This document shows, in pieces, positions 1 through 8,283 of a stretch of 64,000 nucleotides of DNA. A program made the position numbers and the translations under genes. Positions within the stretch are counted from its first letter, which is position 1; each line of letters begins with the position of its first letter. The notes under the pieces are model-generated. The model did not search any database. It worked only from the letters and a program-made list of their open reading frames with translations, and was not told the DNA's origin. This stretch comes from Chelativorans salis (GTDB taxonomy: Bacteria > Pseudomonadota > Alphaproteobacteria > Rhizobiales > Rhizobiaceae). The stretch covers positions 930,001 through 994,000 of the forward strand of contig NZ_JAOCZP010000001.1 in assembly GCF_025336525.1 (NCBI RefSeq), written 5' to 3'.

Positions 1-220
1 GCCAGCCTTCGTCGGCGACGCCTACCATGGGCACAACATCCGCGAAATCCCGTCGACTTTGCGCGACGCGACGGCAGCCCTGGACGGTTCGAAAATGCTG
101 CGCGAAGCGCTCAGCGACGAGGTGATAGACCACTACGTCCACGCAGCCCGCTGGGAACAGACTGAATTCGACCGCCGCGTGACCGACTGGGAAGTCAGGC
201 GCGGCTTTGAAAGAGCATGA
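1..220 (+). CDS. Glutamine synthetase-family ligase, C-terminal fragment (runs off left edge)
   Basis: Reading frame 2 is open from the window edge to a TGA and encodes about 72 residues. They match the C-terminal end of glutamine synthetase-like proteins: GDAY near the start, a PSTLRDA segment, then the end motif VTDWEVRRGFERA. That ending is typical of GlnA-like gamma-glutamyl ligases (PuuA/GlnT type), which join glutamate to an amine using ATP. The next two genes, an aldehyde and an alcohol dehydrogenase, support a role in activating an amine or amino alcohol rather than in ammonia assimilation. The catalytic core lies outside the window, so the substrate cannot be judged. Confidence 0.8.
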   Translation, partial: PAFVGDAYHGHNIREIPSTLRDATAALDGSKMLREALSDEVIDHYVHAARWEQTEFDRRVTDWEVRRGFERA

Positions 221-221
221 C

Positions 222-1610
222 ATGACACAGACACTGAAGTGCATCTCCCCCATAGACGGGTCCGTCTATGCCGAGCGCCCGGTAATGCCCGCGGACGAGG
301 CGGCGGGCCTCGTCGCCAAGGCGCGCCAGGCGCAGAAGGCCTGGGCGCGCCGGCCGCTCGAGGAGCGGATCGCGCTCGTCAAGGCGGGTGTGGCGCGGCT
401 CAACGAAATGGCGGATGAGGTGGTGCCGGAGCTTGCCTGGCAGATGGGCCGGCCGGTGCGCTATGGTGGAGAGTTCGGCGGCGTCAACGAGCGCGCTGAT
501 TACATGGCCTCCATTGCCGCGCGCGCGCTCGCCCCTATCGGGATCGAGAATTCGGATCTTTTCAGCCGTACTATCAGGCGTGAGCCGCACGGCGTGGTCC
601 TCGTCATCGCGCCGTGGAACTATCCCTATATGACGGCCATCAACACCGTCGTGCCGGCGCTGATCGCCGGTAATGCGGTGGCCCTCAAGCACGCGACGCA
701 GACCCTGCTCGTCGGAGAGCGCATCGTGCGCGCCTTCCATGAGGCGGGCGTGCCCGAGGATGTCTTCGTCAACCTGTTCCTGGACCACGCCGGCACCGAG
801 GCGCTGATCGCGGCGAGACACTTCGGCTTCGTCAATTTCACCGGTTCCGTCGGCGGCGGTCAGGCCATCGAACGCGCGGCGGCCGGTAGATTCACGGGGC
901 TCGGGCTCGAACTCGGGGGCAAGGACCCGGCCTACGTGATGGAGGATGCCGACGTCGACTGGGCCGTCGACGTGCTGATGGACGGCGCCATGTACAATGC
1001 CGGCCAGTGCTGCTGCGGCATCGAGAGGCTCTACGTCGCCGCTCCACTCTTCAACACCTTCGTGGAAAAGTCGGTCGCTTGGGTGGAGAAGCTGAAGCTT
1101 GGCAACCCGCTTGACCGGGAGATCACCATCGGCCCGATGGCCAACCGGCGCTTCGCCGATGAGGTGCGCGGCCAGACGCGGGACGCCGTGGCGCAGGGCG
1201 CCCGTGCGCTGATCGACGCAAAGCTCTTCCCCGAGGATGATGGCGGCACCTACCTCATGCCGCAGATCCTTGTCGACGTTAACCACCAGATGCGCGTGAT
1301 GCGCGACGAAAGCTTCGGTCCGGTCGTCGGCATCATGCCGGTGAAGGACGACGCGGAAGCGCTGATGCTTATGAATGACAGCCCCTATGGGCTGACCGCC
1401 TCATTGTGGACGGCCGATCCCGAGCGCGCTGAACATCTCGGCGTGGAGCTCGAGACGGGAACCGTGTTCATGAATCGAGCCGACTATCTGGATCCGGCAC
1501 TCTGCTGGACCGGCTGCAAAAACACCGGCCGTGGTGGTGCACTGTCGGAGATCGGCTACCACAACCTCACCCGCCCCAAATCCTACCACCTGAGGAAGCG
1601 TCAAGCATGA
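222..1610 (+). CDS. NAD(P)-dependent aldehyde dehydrogenase
   Basis: A 462-residue ALDH-superfamily enzyme oxidising an aldehyde to its acid. Visible motifs are PWNYP (oxyanion Asn134), ELGGKDP with general base Glu230, and GQCC, where Cys264 is the catalytic Cys by the GQxC register in a run of three Cys (263-265). A TTG fifteen bases upstream is in frame, but the ATG has AAAGAG six bases before it and abuts the preceding stop, so the ATG was chosen. Its stop overlaps the ATG of the next gene, indicating coupling. With the ligase fragment and alcohol dehydrogenase it probably oxidises a gamma-glutamyl amino-aldehyde; that substrate is inferred. Confidence 0.93.
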   Translation: MTQTLKCISPIDGSVYAERPVMPADEAAGLVAKARQAQKAWARRPLEERIALVKAGVARLNEMADEVVPELAWQMGRPVRYGGEFGGVNERADYMASIAARALAPIGIENSDLFSRTIRREPHGVVLVIAPWNYPYMTAINTVVPALIAGNAVALKHATQTLLVGERIVRAFHEAGVPEDVFVNLFLDHAGTEALIAARHFGFVNFTGSVGGGQAIERAAAGRFTGLGLELGGKDPAYVMEDADVDWAVDVLMDGAMYNAGQCCCGIERLYVAAPLFNTFVEKSVAWVEKLKLGNPLDREITIGPMANRRFADEVRGQTRDAVAQGARALIDAKLFPEDDGGTYLMPQILVDVNHQMRVMRDESFGPVVGIMPVKDDAEALMLMNDSPYGLTASLWTADPERAEHLGVELETGTVFMNRADYLDPALCWTGCKNTGRGGALSEIGYHNLTRPKSYHLRKRQA

Positions 1611-2752
1611 GTGTCTCCGTCAACTGGTCCTACCCGACATCCATCCGCTTCGGTGCGGGCCGTATCAGCGAGTTGGCGGATGCCTGCAAGGCGGCCGGCA
1701 TGAGGCGCCCTCTCCTCGTCACGGACCGGGGGCTGGCGCCCTTGCCGATCACGGGGAAGGCGCTCGACATTCTGGAGGACGCCGGCCTCGGCCGAGCGAT
1801 CTTCTGCGAGGTGGACCCGAACCCCAACGACAACAACCTTGCCGCCGGCATCGCTGCTTTCAAGGCCGGCGGGCATGACGGTGTGGTCGCCTTCGGCGGA
1901 GGCTCCGGCCTCGATCTAGGCAAGCTCATCGCCTTCATGGCCGGCCAGACGCGGCCCGTGTGGGACTTCGAGGATATTGGCGACTGGTGGACCCGGGCCG
2001 ACAGCACGAAGATCGCGCCCATCGTGGCCGTGCCGACCACTGCCGGCACCGGATCCGAGGTCGGCCGTGCCGGTGTTTTGACCAACTCCGAAAGCCATGT
2101 GAAGAAGGTCATTTTCCATCCCAAGATGCTGCCCGCAGTCACCATCTGCGACCCGGAACTCACCGTCGGGATGCCGAAAGTCATCACGGTCGGCACCGGC
2201 ATGGACGCTTTCGCCCATTGCCTTGAGGCCTATTCCTCGTCCTTCTACCATCCCATGAGCCAAGGCATTGCGCTCGAAGGCATGCGGCTCGTCAAGGAGA
2301 ACCTGCCCAGGGTCGTGGCCGAGCCGAACGACCTGGAAGCGCGCGGCCACATGATGAGTGCCGCCGCCATGGGCGCAGTGGCTTTCCAAAAGGGCCTTGG
2401 CGCCGTTCACGCGCTCTCCCACCCCGTCGGCGCCCTCTATAACACCCACCATGGCATGACCAATGCCGTTGTCATGCCGCCAGTGCTTCGTCTCAACCGC
2501 TCGGCCATCGAGGCGCGTATTGCCAAGGCGGCCGCCTATATGGACATTTCCGGCGGCTTCGACGGTTTCTACGAGTTCGTGCTCAGCCTGCGCTCCGAGC
2601 TCGGTGTGCCGGACAAGCTCTCCGCACTCGGGGTGGGGCGCGATCGCATCGACGAGATGGTGGGGATGGCGCTGGTCGACCCAACGGCGGGCGGCAATCC
2701 CGTGCCGATGACCAAGACGAACACTAGAGCCCTCTATGAGGAGTCTATCTGA
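1607..2752 (+). CDS. Iron-containing (group III) alcohol dehydrogenase
   Basis: A 381-residue Fe-ADH. It has the NAD-binding GGGSGLDLGK, the PTTAGTGSE segment, and metal ligands in the FucO-like register: Asp200, His204, His268 (AVHALSHP) and His282 (NTHHGMTNA). Length is normal. It starts inside the ALDH stop (ATGA overlap). In this order (ligase, ALDH, ADH) it would oxidise the hydroxyl of a gamma-glutamylated amino alcohol such as an ethanolamine adduct to the aldehyde used by the ALDH. The family assignment is firm; the substrate is inference from context and the neighbouring choline genes. Confidence 0.9.
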   Translation: MSVSVNWSYPTSIRFGAGRISELADACKAAGMRRPLLVTDRGLAPLPITGKALDILEDAGLGRAIFCEVDPNPNDNNLAAGIAAFKAGGHDGVVAFGGGSGLDLGKLIAFMAGQTRPVWDFEDIGDWWTRADSTKIAPIVAVPTTAGTGSEVGRAGVLTNSESHVKKVIFHPKMLPAVTICDPELTVGMPKVITVGTGMDAFAHCLEAYSSSFYHPMSQGIALEGMRLVKENLPRVVAEPNDLEARGHMMSAAAMGAVAFQKGLGAVHALSHPVGALYNTHHGMTNAVVMPPVLRLNRSAIEARIAKAAAYMDISGGFDGFYEFVLSLRSELGVPDKLSALGVGRDRIDEMVGMALVDPTAGGNPVPMTKTNTRALYEESI

Positions 2753-2797
2753 GGCCCTATAGCGCTGTGTATTGGTGTCACGTCACCCGGCTGCTCC

Positions 2798-4312
2798 TTA
2801 CTCGCCGCGTGGGAAGCGTTTGGCCTCTTCCAGCACGTTCAGATCCATGTGGTTGCGCATGTAGCGTTCCGAGGCGCGCTGCAGAGGCTCGTAATCCCAA
2901 GGGTAGTAGGCACCGTGACGTAGCGCTTCGTAGACCACACGGCGGCGCGCCTGGCTTGCCCGCACCTCGGCATCGAAACGGCCAAGGTCCCAACGTTCGC
3001 TTGCTGCTTTCGTCATAGCGGCAAGCACGGCGGCATAAGCCGGGTCAGCAGCAAGGTTGGTACGCTCATGCGGGTCTTCGTTAAGATCGAAGAGTTGCGG
3101 CGGATCGAACTCGCAGAGCGCGAGCTTATAGCGGCCGTCACGCAGGGCCACCAACGGCGCATAGGATCCCTCCCCTGCATATTCCATCGGCACAGCCGCG
3201 CGACGGCGCGTGCCTGATGCCACTCCCACAAGGCTTTCGCCGTCCGTCCAAGGTCGCACCTCATCGAGATCGACCCCGGCGAGCTCGGCGAGCGTCGGCA
3301 CCACATCGAGCGTGGAGGCGGGCGCATCCATGCGTCCGGCGCTGAGCCCCGGCGCCGCTATCATCAGCGGCACACGGGCCGAGCCTTCCAGAAAGCTCAT
3401 CTTGAACCATAAGCCGCGCTCGCCCAGCATATCGCCATGGTCGGACAGGAAGAGGATGATGGTGTTGTCTTCCTGGCGCGTGCGCGCAAGGACGTCGAGG
3501 ATTTCGCCAAACTTTCCGTCGAGATAGGAAATGTTGGCGAAATAGGCCCTCCGGGAACGGCGTACATCCTCCGGGGTGATGTTGTAGGCCGTGTAGTCGC
3601 TTGCCAGCATCAGCCGCTGCGAATGCGGGTCCTGCTCTGAAAACGGGATCGGCGGAACGAGCGGGTCGAGAGCCGAGCAGTCGGCATAGAGGTCCCAAAA
3701 GCGGCGCCGCGCCACGTAAGGGTCGTGCGGGTGTGTGAAGCTGACGGTCAGGCACCACGGGCGCCCGTCGTGCCCGCGCGCCAGGTCGTAGAGCTTTCGT
3801 GTGGCGTGATAGGCGACCTCGTCATCGTATTCGAGCTGGTTGGTAATCTCGGCGACGCCGGCGCCGGTCACCGAACCGAGATTGTGATACCACCAGTCGA
3901 TGCGTTCGCCAGGGCGCGTATAGTCCGGTGTCCATCCAAAGTCCGCCGGGTAGATGTCCGTCGTCAGCCTTTCCTCAAAGCCGTGGAGTTGGTCCGGCCC
4001 GACGAAGTGCATCTTGCCCGAGAGACAAGTGTGATAGCCGGCACGACGCAGATGGTGAGCATAGGTGGGGATGTCGGAGGTGAACTCGGCGGCGTTGTCA
4101 TAGACCCGCGTGCGCGAGGGAAGCTGACCGGACATGAACGAGGCGCGCCCCGGTGCACAAAGGGGGCTTGCCGTGTAAGTGTTGACGAAACGCGCCGACC
4201 GGGCGGCAAGGGCGGAGAGATTGGGCGTGTGCAGGAAGGCTGCCGGACCGTCCGGGAACAGTGTCCCGTTCAGCTGATCAACCATCAGGACGAGGATATT
4301 CGGGCGCTGCAT
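2798..4312 (-). CDS. betC: Choline-sulfatase
   Basis: A 504-residue type I sulfatase hydrolysing choline-O-sulfate to choline and sulfate in the cytoplasm (no signal peptide). The N-terminus RPNILVLMVDQ carries the first metal Asp (Asp12). SPLCAPGRAS contains the C-x-P-x-R signature, with Cys52 the residue converted to formylglycine. The length and the C-terminal segment rich in Tyr and Arg (QRASERYMRNHMDL) fit BetC. It lies 97 bases downstream of the choline-binding protein gene on the same strand and converges with the Fe-ADH gene. Regulation is probably by the LysR-type gene beyond choX. Confidence 0.95.
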   Translation of the reverse strand: MQRPNILVLMVDQLNGTLFPDGPAAFLHTPNLSALAARSARFVNTYTASPLCAPGRASFMSGQLPSRTRVYDNAAEFTSDIPTYAHHLRRAGYHTCLSGKMHFVGPDQLHGFEERLTTDIYPADFGWTPDYTRPGERIDWWYHNLGSVTGAGVAEITNQLEYDDEVAYHATRKLYDLARGHDGRPWCLTVSFTHPHDPYVARRRFWDLYADCSALDPLVPPIPFSEQDPHSQRLMLASDYTAYNITPEDVRRSRRAYFANISYLDGKFGEILDVLARTRQEDNTIILFLSDHGDMLGERGLWFKMSFLEGSARVPLMIAAPGLSAGRMDAPASTLDVVPTLAELAGVDLDEVRPWTDGESLVGVASGTRRRAAVPMEYAGEGSYAPLVALRDGRYKLALCEFDPPQLFDLNEDPHERTNLAADPAYAAVLAAMTKAASERWDLGRFDAEVRASQARRRVVYEALRHGAYYPWDYEPLQRASERYMRNHMDLNVLEEAKRFPRGE

Positions 4313-4362
4313 AACCGGCTGGACTCTTGATATACGACAAGGAAGAGTTGTGTGATGAAGCA

Positions 4363-4389
4363 GGCGGCCGTGATTGCATCACGGCCGCC
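4363..4389 (-). terminator. Strong intercistronic stem-loop between choX and betC
   Basis: A perfect 12-base-pair inverted repeat (GGCGGCCGTGAT and its complement) with a 3-base loop lies in the choX-betC gap. No T-run follows on the minus strand, so it looks more like an mRNA-stabilising or attenuating hairpin that lowers betC relative to choX than a full terminator. The structure is read directly; its role is inferred. Confidence 0.6.
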
Positions 4390-4409
4390 CGAGCCACGCA
4401 CGGGCACGG

Positions 4410-5351
4410 TCAGAGACCGAGCGCGGCCTTGACTGCCGGCAGACCGGGTTCGCCGTCGAGCGTGGTGATGCCATCGAGCCAGGGGCCGAGAACCTCGGGC
4501 TGTTCCTTCAGCCAGTCAGCCGCTGCTGCCTGCGGCTCCTGCCCATCATCGAGGATCTTGCCCATCATCTCGTTTTCCATGTCGATGGTGAATTGCAGGT
4601 TACGGAAGAACTGTGCTGCATTCGGGCATTCGTCAGACCAGCCGGTGCGCGCAAGCGTGAAGACCTCGGCACCACCGTAGTTCGGGCCGAAGTATTCGTC
4701 GCCGCCGGAGAGATAGGTAATATCGAATTTCGTATTCATCGGATGCGGCGCCCAGGCGAGGAAGACGATCGCCTCCTGCGCTCTTTCCGCCCGCGCCACC
4801 TGAGCCAGCATTCCTGCTTCGCTCGATTCCACGATGCTCCAGTCGCCAAGTCCGAAGTCGTCGGCCTCGATGATCTTCCGGATATTCTCGTTGGCCGGCG
4901 CCCCGGGCTCGATGCCGTAGATTTCCTTGCCGAACGCCTCGGCGTTGGCAGCAAGGTCCTTGAAGTCGGTGACGCCCTCTTCGGCCACGTAGCTCGGCAC
5001 GGCCAGGGTAAACTTGGCACCACTGAGATTTTGGGTCAGCACCTCGACGGCATTCTCGGCGTTGAGATCATCGACGAAATTCTGCTGCGCCGGCATCCAG
5101 TTGCCGAGGAAGACGTCAATGTCCTTGTTCTTCAACGACTGGTAGCCAACCAGCACCGACAGCGTCTTCACATCAGGCGCATAGCCGAGGCTTTCGAGGA
5201 GGACGGACGCGATGGCGTTGGTGGCGTTGATGTCCGTCCAGCCGGGGTCGGAAAGGCGAATGCTTCTGCAGTTTTCCGGATCGTCTGCCAGAGCCGGGGT
5301 GCTCAGAAGAAGGAAGGCGGCAGCTGCGAGGCTGAAGCAACGGTTTCTCAT
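4410..5351 (-). CDS. choX: Choline ABC transporter periplasmic binding protein
   Basis: A 313-residue OpuAC-type solute-binding protein. The first 22 residues form a Sec signal peptide ending PALA before DDPENC. The mature start (IRLSDPGWTDINATNAI), the segment VLVGYQSLKNKDIDVFLGNW and the late WSDECPN segment fit ChoX, which binds choline or acetylcholine for the ChoVW transporter. The permease and ATPase genes are not beside it here. It is the first gene of a choX-betC unit and is transcribed away from the LysR-type regulator. Confidence 0.93.
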   Translation of the reverse strand: MRNRCFSLAAAAFLLLSTPALADDPENCRSIRLSDPGWTDINATNAIASVLLESLGYAPDVKTLSVLVGYQSLKNKDIDVFLGNWMPAQQNFVDDLNAENAVEVLTQNLSGAKFTLAVPSYVAEEGVTDFKDLAANAEAFGKEIYGIEPGAPANENIRKIIEADDFGLGDWSIVESSEAGMLAQVARAERAQEAIVFLAWAPHPMNTKFDITYLSGGDEYFGPNYGGAEVFTLARTGWSDECPNAAQFFRNLQFTIDMENEMMGKILDDGQEPQAAAADWLKEQPEVLGPWLDGITTLDGEPGLPAVKAALGL

Positions 5352-5466
5352 GCTAAGTTCCCCTTTGTTTGTATTTTAGGCGTGTGCCGAGCCGGCTTCC
5401 ATTAAATCCTCATATGGGGCTATCTTTGAAGCCGTAGATTTTGGATCGCAGCTATAGAGACTGTTT
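5352..5466. promoter_or_regulatory. Divergent choX / LysR-regulator promoter region
   Basis: The 115 bases between the divergent starts hold an imperfect dyad around 5410-5427 (ATCCTCAT / ATGGGGCT arms, 6 of 8 matching) inside AT-richer sequence, a plausible LysR-type binding site. A ribosome-binding AAGGGGAA lies before choX. No strong consensus -35/-10 pair was found. Confidence 0.35.
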
Positions 5467-6387
5467 ATGCCTTACCGGAACCTCGACGTCGGCTGGCTGC
5501 GTATTTTCGATGCGGTCGGTCGGCTCGGCAGCCTGACGCGGGCAGCTGACGAACTGGGCTTGTCGCAACCGGCCGTCAGCTATCAGATAAGACGCATAGA
5601 GGAGCAGCTGGGCGTATCGCTGTTTCGCCGCCAGCATCGCGGCAGCACGCTTTCGGAAGCGGGAGAGACGCTTTACCGAGCTGTTCATTCCGGAGTTGAA
5701 CGGATCGACGAGGCGGCGCGCGAAATCCGGCAAAAGGCGCGAACGCCGGTCATCCGCATCTTCACCGACTATGGCTTCGCCGCCTTCTGGCTAATGCCGC
5801 GCGTTGCTGACTTCCGCCGTCTGCACCCGCAGGTGGAGGTGCACGTCGTCGCCTCTCAGGGGATCGAAGAAGGGGTGGAGGAAATTGCCGACGCCGCCAT
5901 TCTCTTCGGCAAGAGAGAGGACTTTCGGGAGGAAGTCCATCTCCTCATACCCGAGCGCGTGGTGCCGGTTTGCAGCCCGGGCTTCCTTGCCCGCTTCGGC
6001 CCATTTACGGATGCCGCAGCGCTCGCCAAGGCTCCGCTTCTCCATCTCGATACAGTCGGCAAGCCGCGCTGGCTCACGTGGACTTCCTGGCTCGCTGCGT
6101 ACGGTTTGGCGCGTGAAGCGGCGCAAGGAGATCTTGGCCTCAACACATACGGCTTTGTCATTCAGGCCGCACTGGCCGAACAGGGGATTGCACTCGGCTG
6201 GCTCGGCCTGATCGATGCTCATTTGGCAAGCGGCACTCTGGTCGCCGTCGGTCCCGAGATCGCGCGCGAGGATTGCGGCTACTGGCTGATCTCCAATCCT
6301 TCAGCGAGCGGCGCGATACAGGCGCTGACGGACTGGCTGCTCGCGCAGCGTCGAGAAAATCGCCATACTGGCCCACCGGGCGGATAA
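5467..6387 (+). CDS. LysR-family regulator of choline-sulfate utilisation
   Basis: A 306-residue LysR-type regulator. The N-terminal winged helix-turn-helix (about residues 9-66) contains GSLTRAADELGLSQPAVSYQ, and an effector-binding domain follows. The AAC-poor, GcvA/AmpR-like N-terminus and its position divergent from choX-betC match the family described as the choline-sulfate utilisation transcription factor. It probably senses choline or choline sulfate and activates choX-betC from the shared spacer. Function is inferred from family and position. Confidence 0.85.
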   Translation: MPYRNLDVGWLRIFDAVGRLGSLTRAADELGLSQPAVSYQIRRIEEQLGVSLFRRQHRGSTLSEAGETLYRAVHSGVERIDEAAREIRQKARTPVIRIFTDYGFAAFWLMPRVADFRRLHPQVEVHVVASQGIEEGVEEIADAAILFGKREDFREEVHLLIPERVVPVCSPGFLARFGPFTDAAALAKAPLLHLDTVGKPRWLTWTSWLAAYGLAREAAQGDLGLNTYGFVIQAALAEQGIALGWLGLIDAHLASGTLVAVGPEIAREDCGYWLISNPSASGAIQALTDWLLAQRRENRHTGPPGG

Positions 6388-6543
6388 TACGCTACCTTGA
6401 AGTGAAAATCTTCACATTATCAATGCCTTCTCTGGCATAGCTCTTTGGCACTATTTTCAAAGCTTAGTGCCTTCGGTACGATTCGTTGCGGGAAGAGGTA
6501 CCACTCGCTCGGCTGTTGTCAGGGTGAGACGTTGGAGGAGAAA

Positions 6544-7530
6544 ATGCGCTCACGGTCAATGTTTACGGCCACCGTGATGATGCTGGCCGCCCTTTGGAGC
6601 CTTTCGGCGCACGCCGAAAGCACAATCCGTATTGGCGTTCTCGAATTCGGCACCGTCAACTGGGAGCTTGATGTGATCAAGCGGCACGGCCTCGATGAGA
6701 AACAGGGAATCCAGCTCGAACAGGTGAACCTCGCCAGCAACCAGGCCACGACGGTCGCACTGCAGGCGGGAGAGGTCGATATGATCGTCTCCGACTGGCT
6801 TTGGGTATCGCGTCAGCGGGCGAACGGCAGAACATACACCTTCGTTCCCTTCTCATCCTCCGTCGGAGCGCTGATGGTGCCGCCCGACTCGGACATTCGC
6901 AGCTTGGCAGACCTGAAAGGCAAGAAAATCGCCATTGCCGGCGGGCCTCTCGACAAAGGTTGGCTGCTTCTCCGCGGTCTTGCCGAACGCGACCACGGCC
7001 TGGACCTGGAAGCGGAGAGCGAGCAGGTATTCGGTGCCCCTCCGCTTCTGGCAAAAAAGGCGATGCAGGGTGAGGTGGACGCGGTCTTGAACTACTGGCA
7101 CTACAGCGCCCGCCTGGAAGCTAAGGGCTTTCGGCAGGTGATCGGCGCCAACGAGGCAGCCATGGAACTTGGCGCGGATGGGCCAATCTCCGCCGTCGGC
7201 TATGTTTTTGATGAAGAGTGGGCCGCGCAGAATATCGAGGCGGTCAAAGCCTTCTTCGACGCCTCGCGCGAAGCCAAGACCCTGCTCAGGACTTCGGACG
7301 AGGAATGGGAGACCCTGCGCGAGAAGACCGGCGCCGAGGACGATGAGACACTGCGGGCGCTTCGTGACCGCTTCCGCGAAGGAATTCCTTCGCGACCCCT
7401 AAGCGAAGAACGAGACGATACGGCGAGGGTCTATGAGGTCCTGGCGGAGATAGGCGGAGAAAAACTGGTCGGCAAGGCGAAGAGGATGGCGCCGGGCACA
7501 TTCTGGCCCATCCTGGTGGATGGCTCCTGA
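6544..7530 (+). CDS. ABC transporter substrate-binding protein (NMT1/SsuA-like), XoxF-linked
   Basis: A 328-residue periplasmic binding protein. The ATG follows GGAGGAGAAA directly and opens a clear signal peptide ending SAHA, so it is preferred over in-frame starts further upstream. The mature part (IRIGVLEFGTVNWELDVIKR, VALQAGEVDMIVSDW, LKGKKIAIAGG) fits the SsuA/TauA/NMT1-like fold. The next two genes encode the permease and ATPase, and xoxF follows. Such SsuABC-like transporters recur beside PQQ dehydrogenases with unknown cargo. Methanol diffuses freely, so an accessory ligand is more likely; this last point is inference. Confidence 0.85.
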   Translation: MRSRSMFTATVMMLAALWSLSAHAESTIRIGVLEFGTVNWELDVIKRHGLDEKQGIQLEQVNLASNQATTVALQAGEVDMIVSDWLWVSRQRANGRTYTFVPFSSSVGALMVPPDSDIRSLADLKGKKIAIAGGPLDKGWLLLRGLAERDHGLDLEAESEQVFGAPPLLAKKAMQGEVDAVLNYWHYSARLEAKGFRQVIGANEAAMELGADGPISAVGYVFDEEWAAQNIEAVKAFFDASREAKTLLRTSDEEWETLREKTGAEDDETLRALRDRFREGIPSRPLSEERDDTARVYEVLAEIGGEKLVGKAKRMAPGTFWPILVDGS

Positions 7531-7533
7531 CAG

Positions 7534-8283
7534 GTGAAGCGCGCTCCGCTGAAACTTCTGTCCGTCCTGGGTTTCTTCCTGCTGTGGGCGATTATCGCCG
7601 CGGCGGCCAATTCTCCCGACGTCCCGGGGCCCGCGGAAGTCGGTGTGTTCGTGGCGCGCGAAGCTTCGTCGGGCGAGCTGTTTTATAATCTGGCAGTCAC
7701 CTTGAGCCGGGTTGCCGCAGCCTTTCTGATTTCACTGCTCGTAGGTTCGGCAATCGGCATCGTCATGGGACAAAACCGCACCGTCGACCGGATTCTCGAT
7801 CCGTGGATCATCATTTTCGTCAATCTGCCGGCCTTGGTGATCATCGTTCTGTGCTACATCTGGATGGGGCTCACCGAAGTCGCTGCAGTCACCGCCGTGG
7901 CACTCAATAAAATTCCCAATGTCGTCATCACCATGCGCGAAGGCGCCAGGTCGCTCGATCCGAAGCTCTCGGAGATGGCGCATGTCTTCCGCTTTTCCCG
8001 CATGCGCACGATTCGGCACGTGGTGCTGCCGCAACTGCAGCCTTTCATCGCGGCCGCCAGTCGCTCGGGATTGGCGCTCATCTGGAAGATCGTGCTCGTC
8101 GTCGAACTGCTGGGGCGGTCCAACGGGGTCGGCTTCCAGATTCACCTCTATTTCCAACTCTTCGATGTGGCGGCGATCCTCGGCTATACTCTGGCCTTCG
8201 TGGCCGTCATGCTCGCCATCGAATTCAGTGTGGTCCAGCCCCTTGAACAGCATCTCACCCGTTGGCGGCCGAAGCCCGCTTGA
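7534..8283 (+). CDS. ABC transporter permease (SsuC/TauC type)
   Basis: A 249-residue BPD-type permease with about six hydrophobic segments. The N-terminal helix is LLSVLGFFLLWAIIAAAA, and a loop around residues 130-190 (REGARSLDPKLSEMAHVF) acts as the EAA coupling motif. It starts at GTG three bases after the binding-protein stop. Its 3' end overlaps the start of the ATPase gene in another frame, as expected for a three-gene transporter operon. Confidence 0.85.
   Translation: MKRAPLKLLSVLGFFLLWAIIAAAANSPDVPGPAEVGVFVAREASSGELFYNLAVTLSRVAAAFLISLLVGSAIGIVMGQNRTVDRILDPWIIIFVNLPALVIIVLCYIWMGLTEVAAVTAVALNKIPNVVITMREGARSLDPKLSEMAHVFRFSRMRTIRHVVLPQLQPFIAAASRSGLALIWKIVLVVELLGRSNGVGFQIHLYFQLFDVAAILGYTLAFVAVMLAIEFSVVQPLEQHLTRWRPKPA

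Noticed and set aside
195-1286. 363-codon minus-strand frame opposite the aldehyde dehydrogenase
   Set aside because: Mirror frame of a well-conserved ALDH; the translated product is His/Arg/Gly-rich with no recognisable domain.
6421-6460. Sigma-54-like TGGCAT...TTGGCA upstream of the first ABC operon
   Set aside because: The GG and GC doublets are not at the required ten-base spacing.
7919-8242. Upstream extension of the ATPase frame within the permease gene
   Set aside because: Ser/Arg-rich shadow of the permease; ABC ATPase homology begins only after about 8260.
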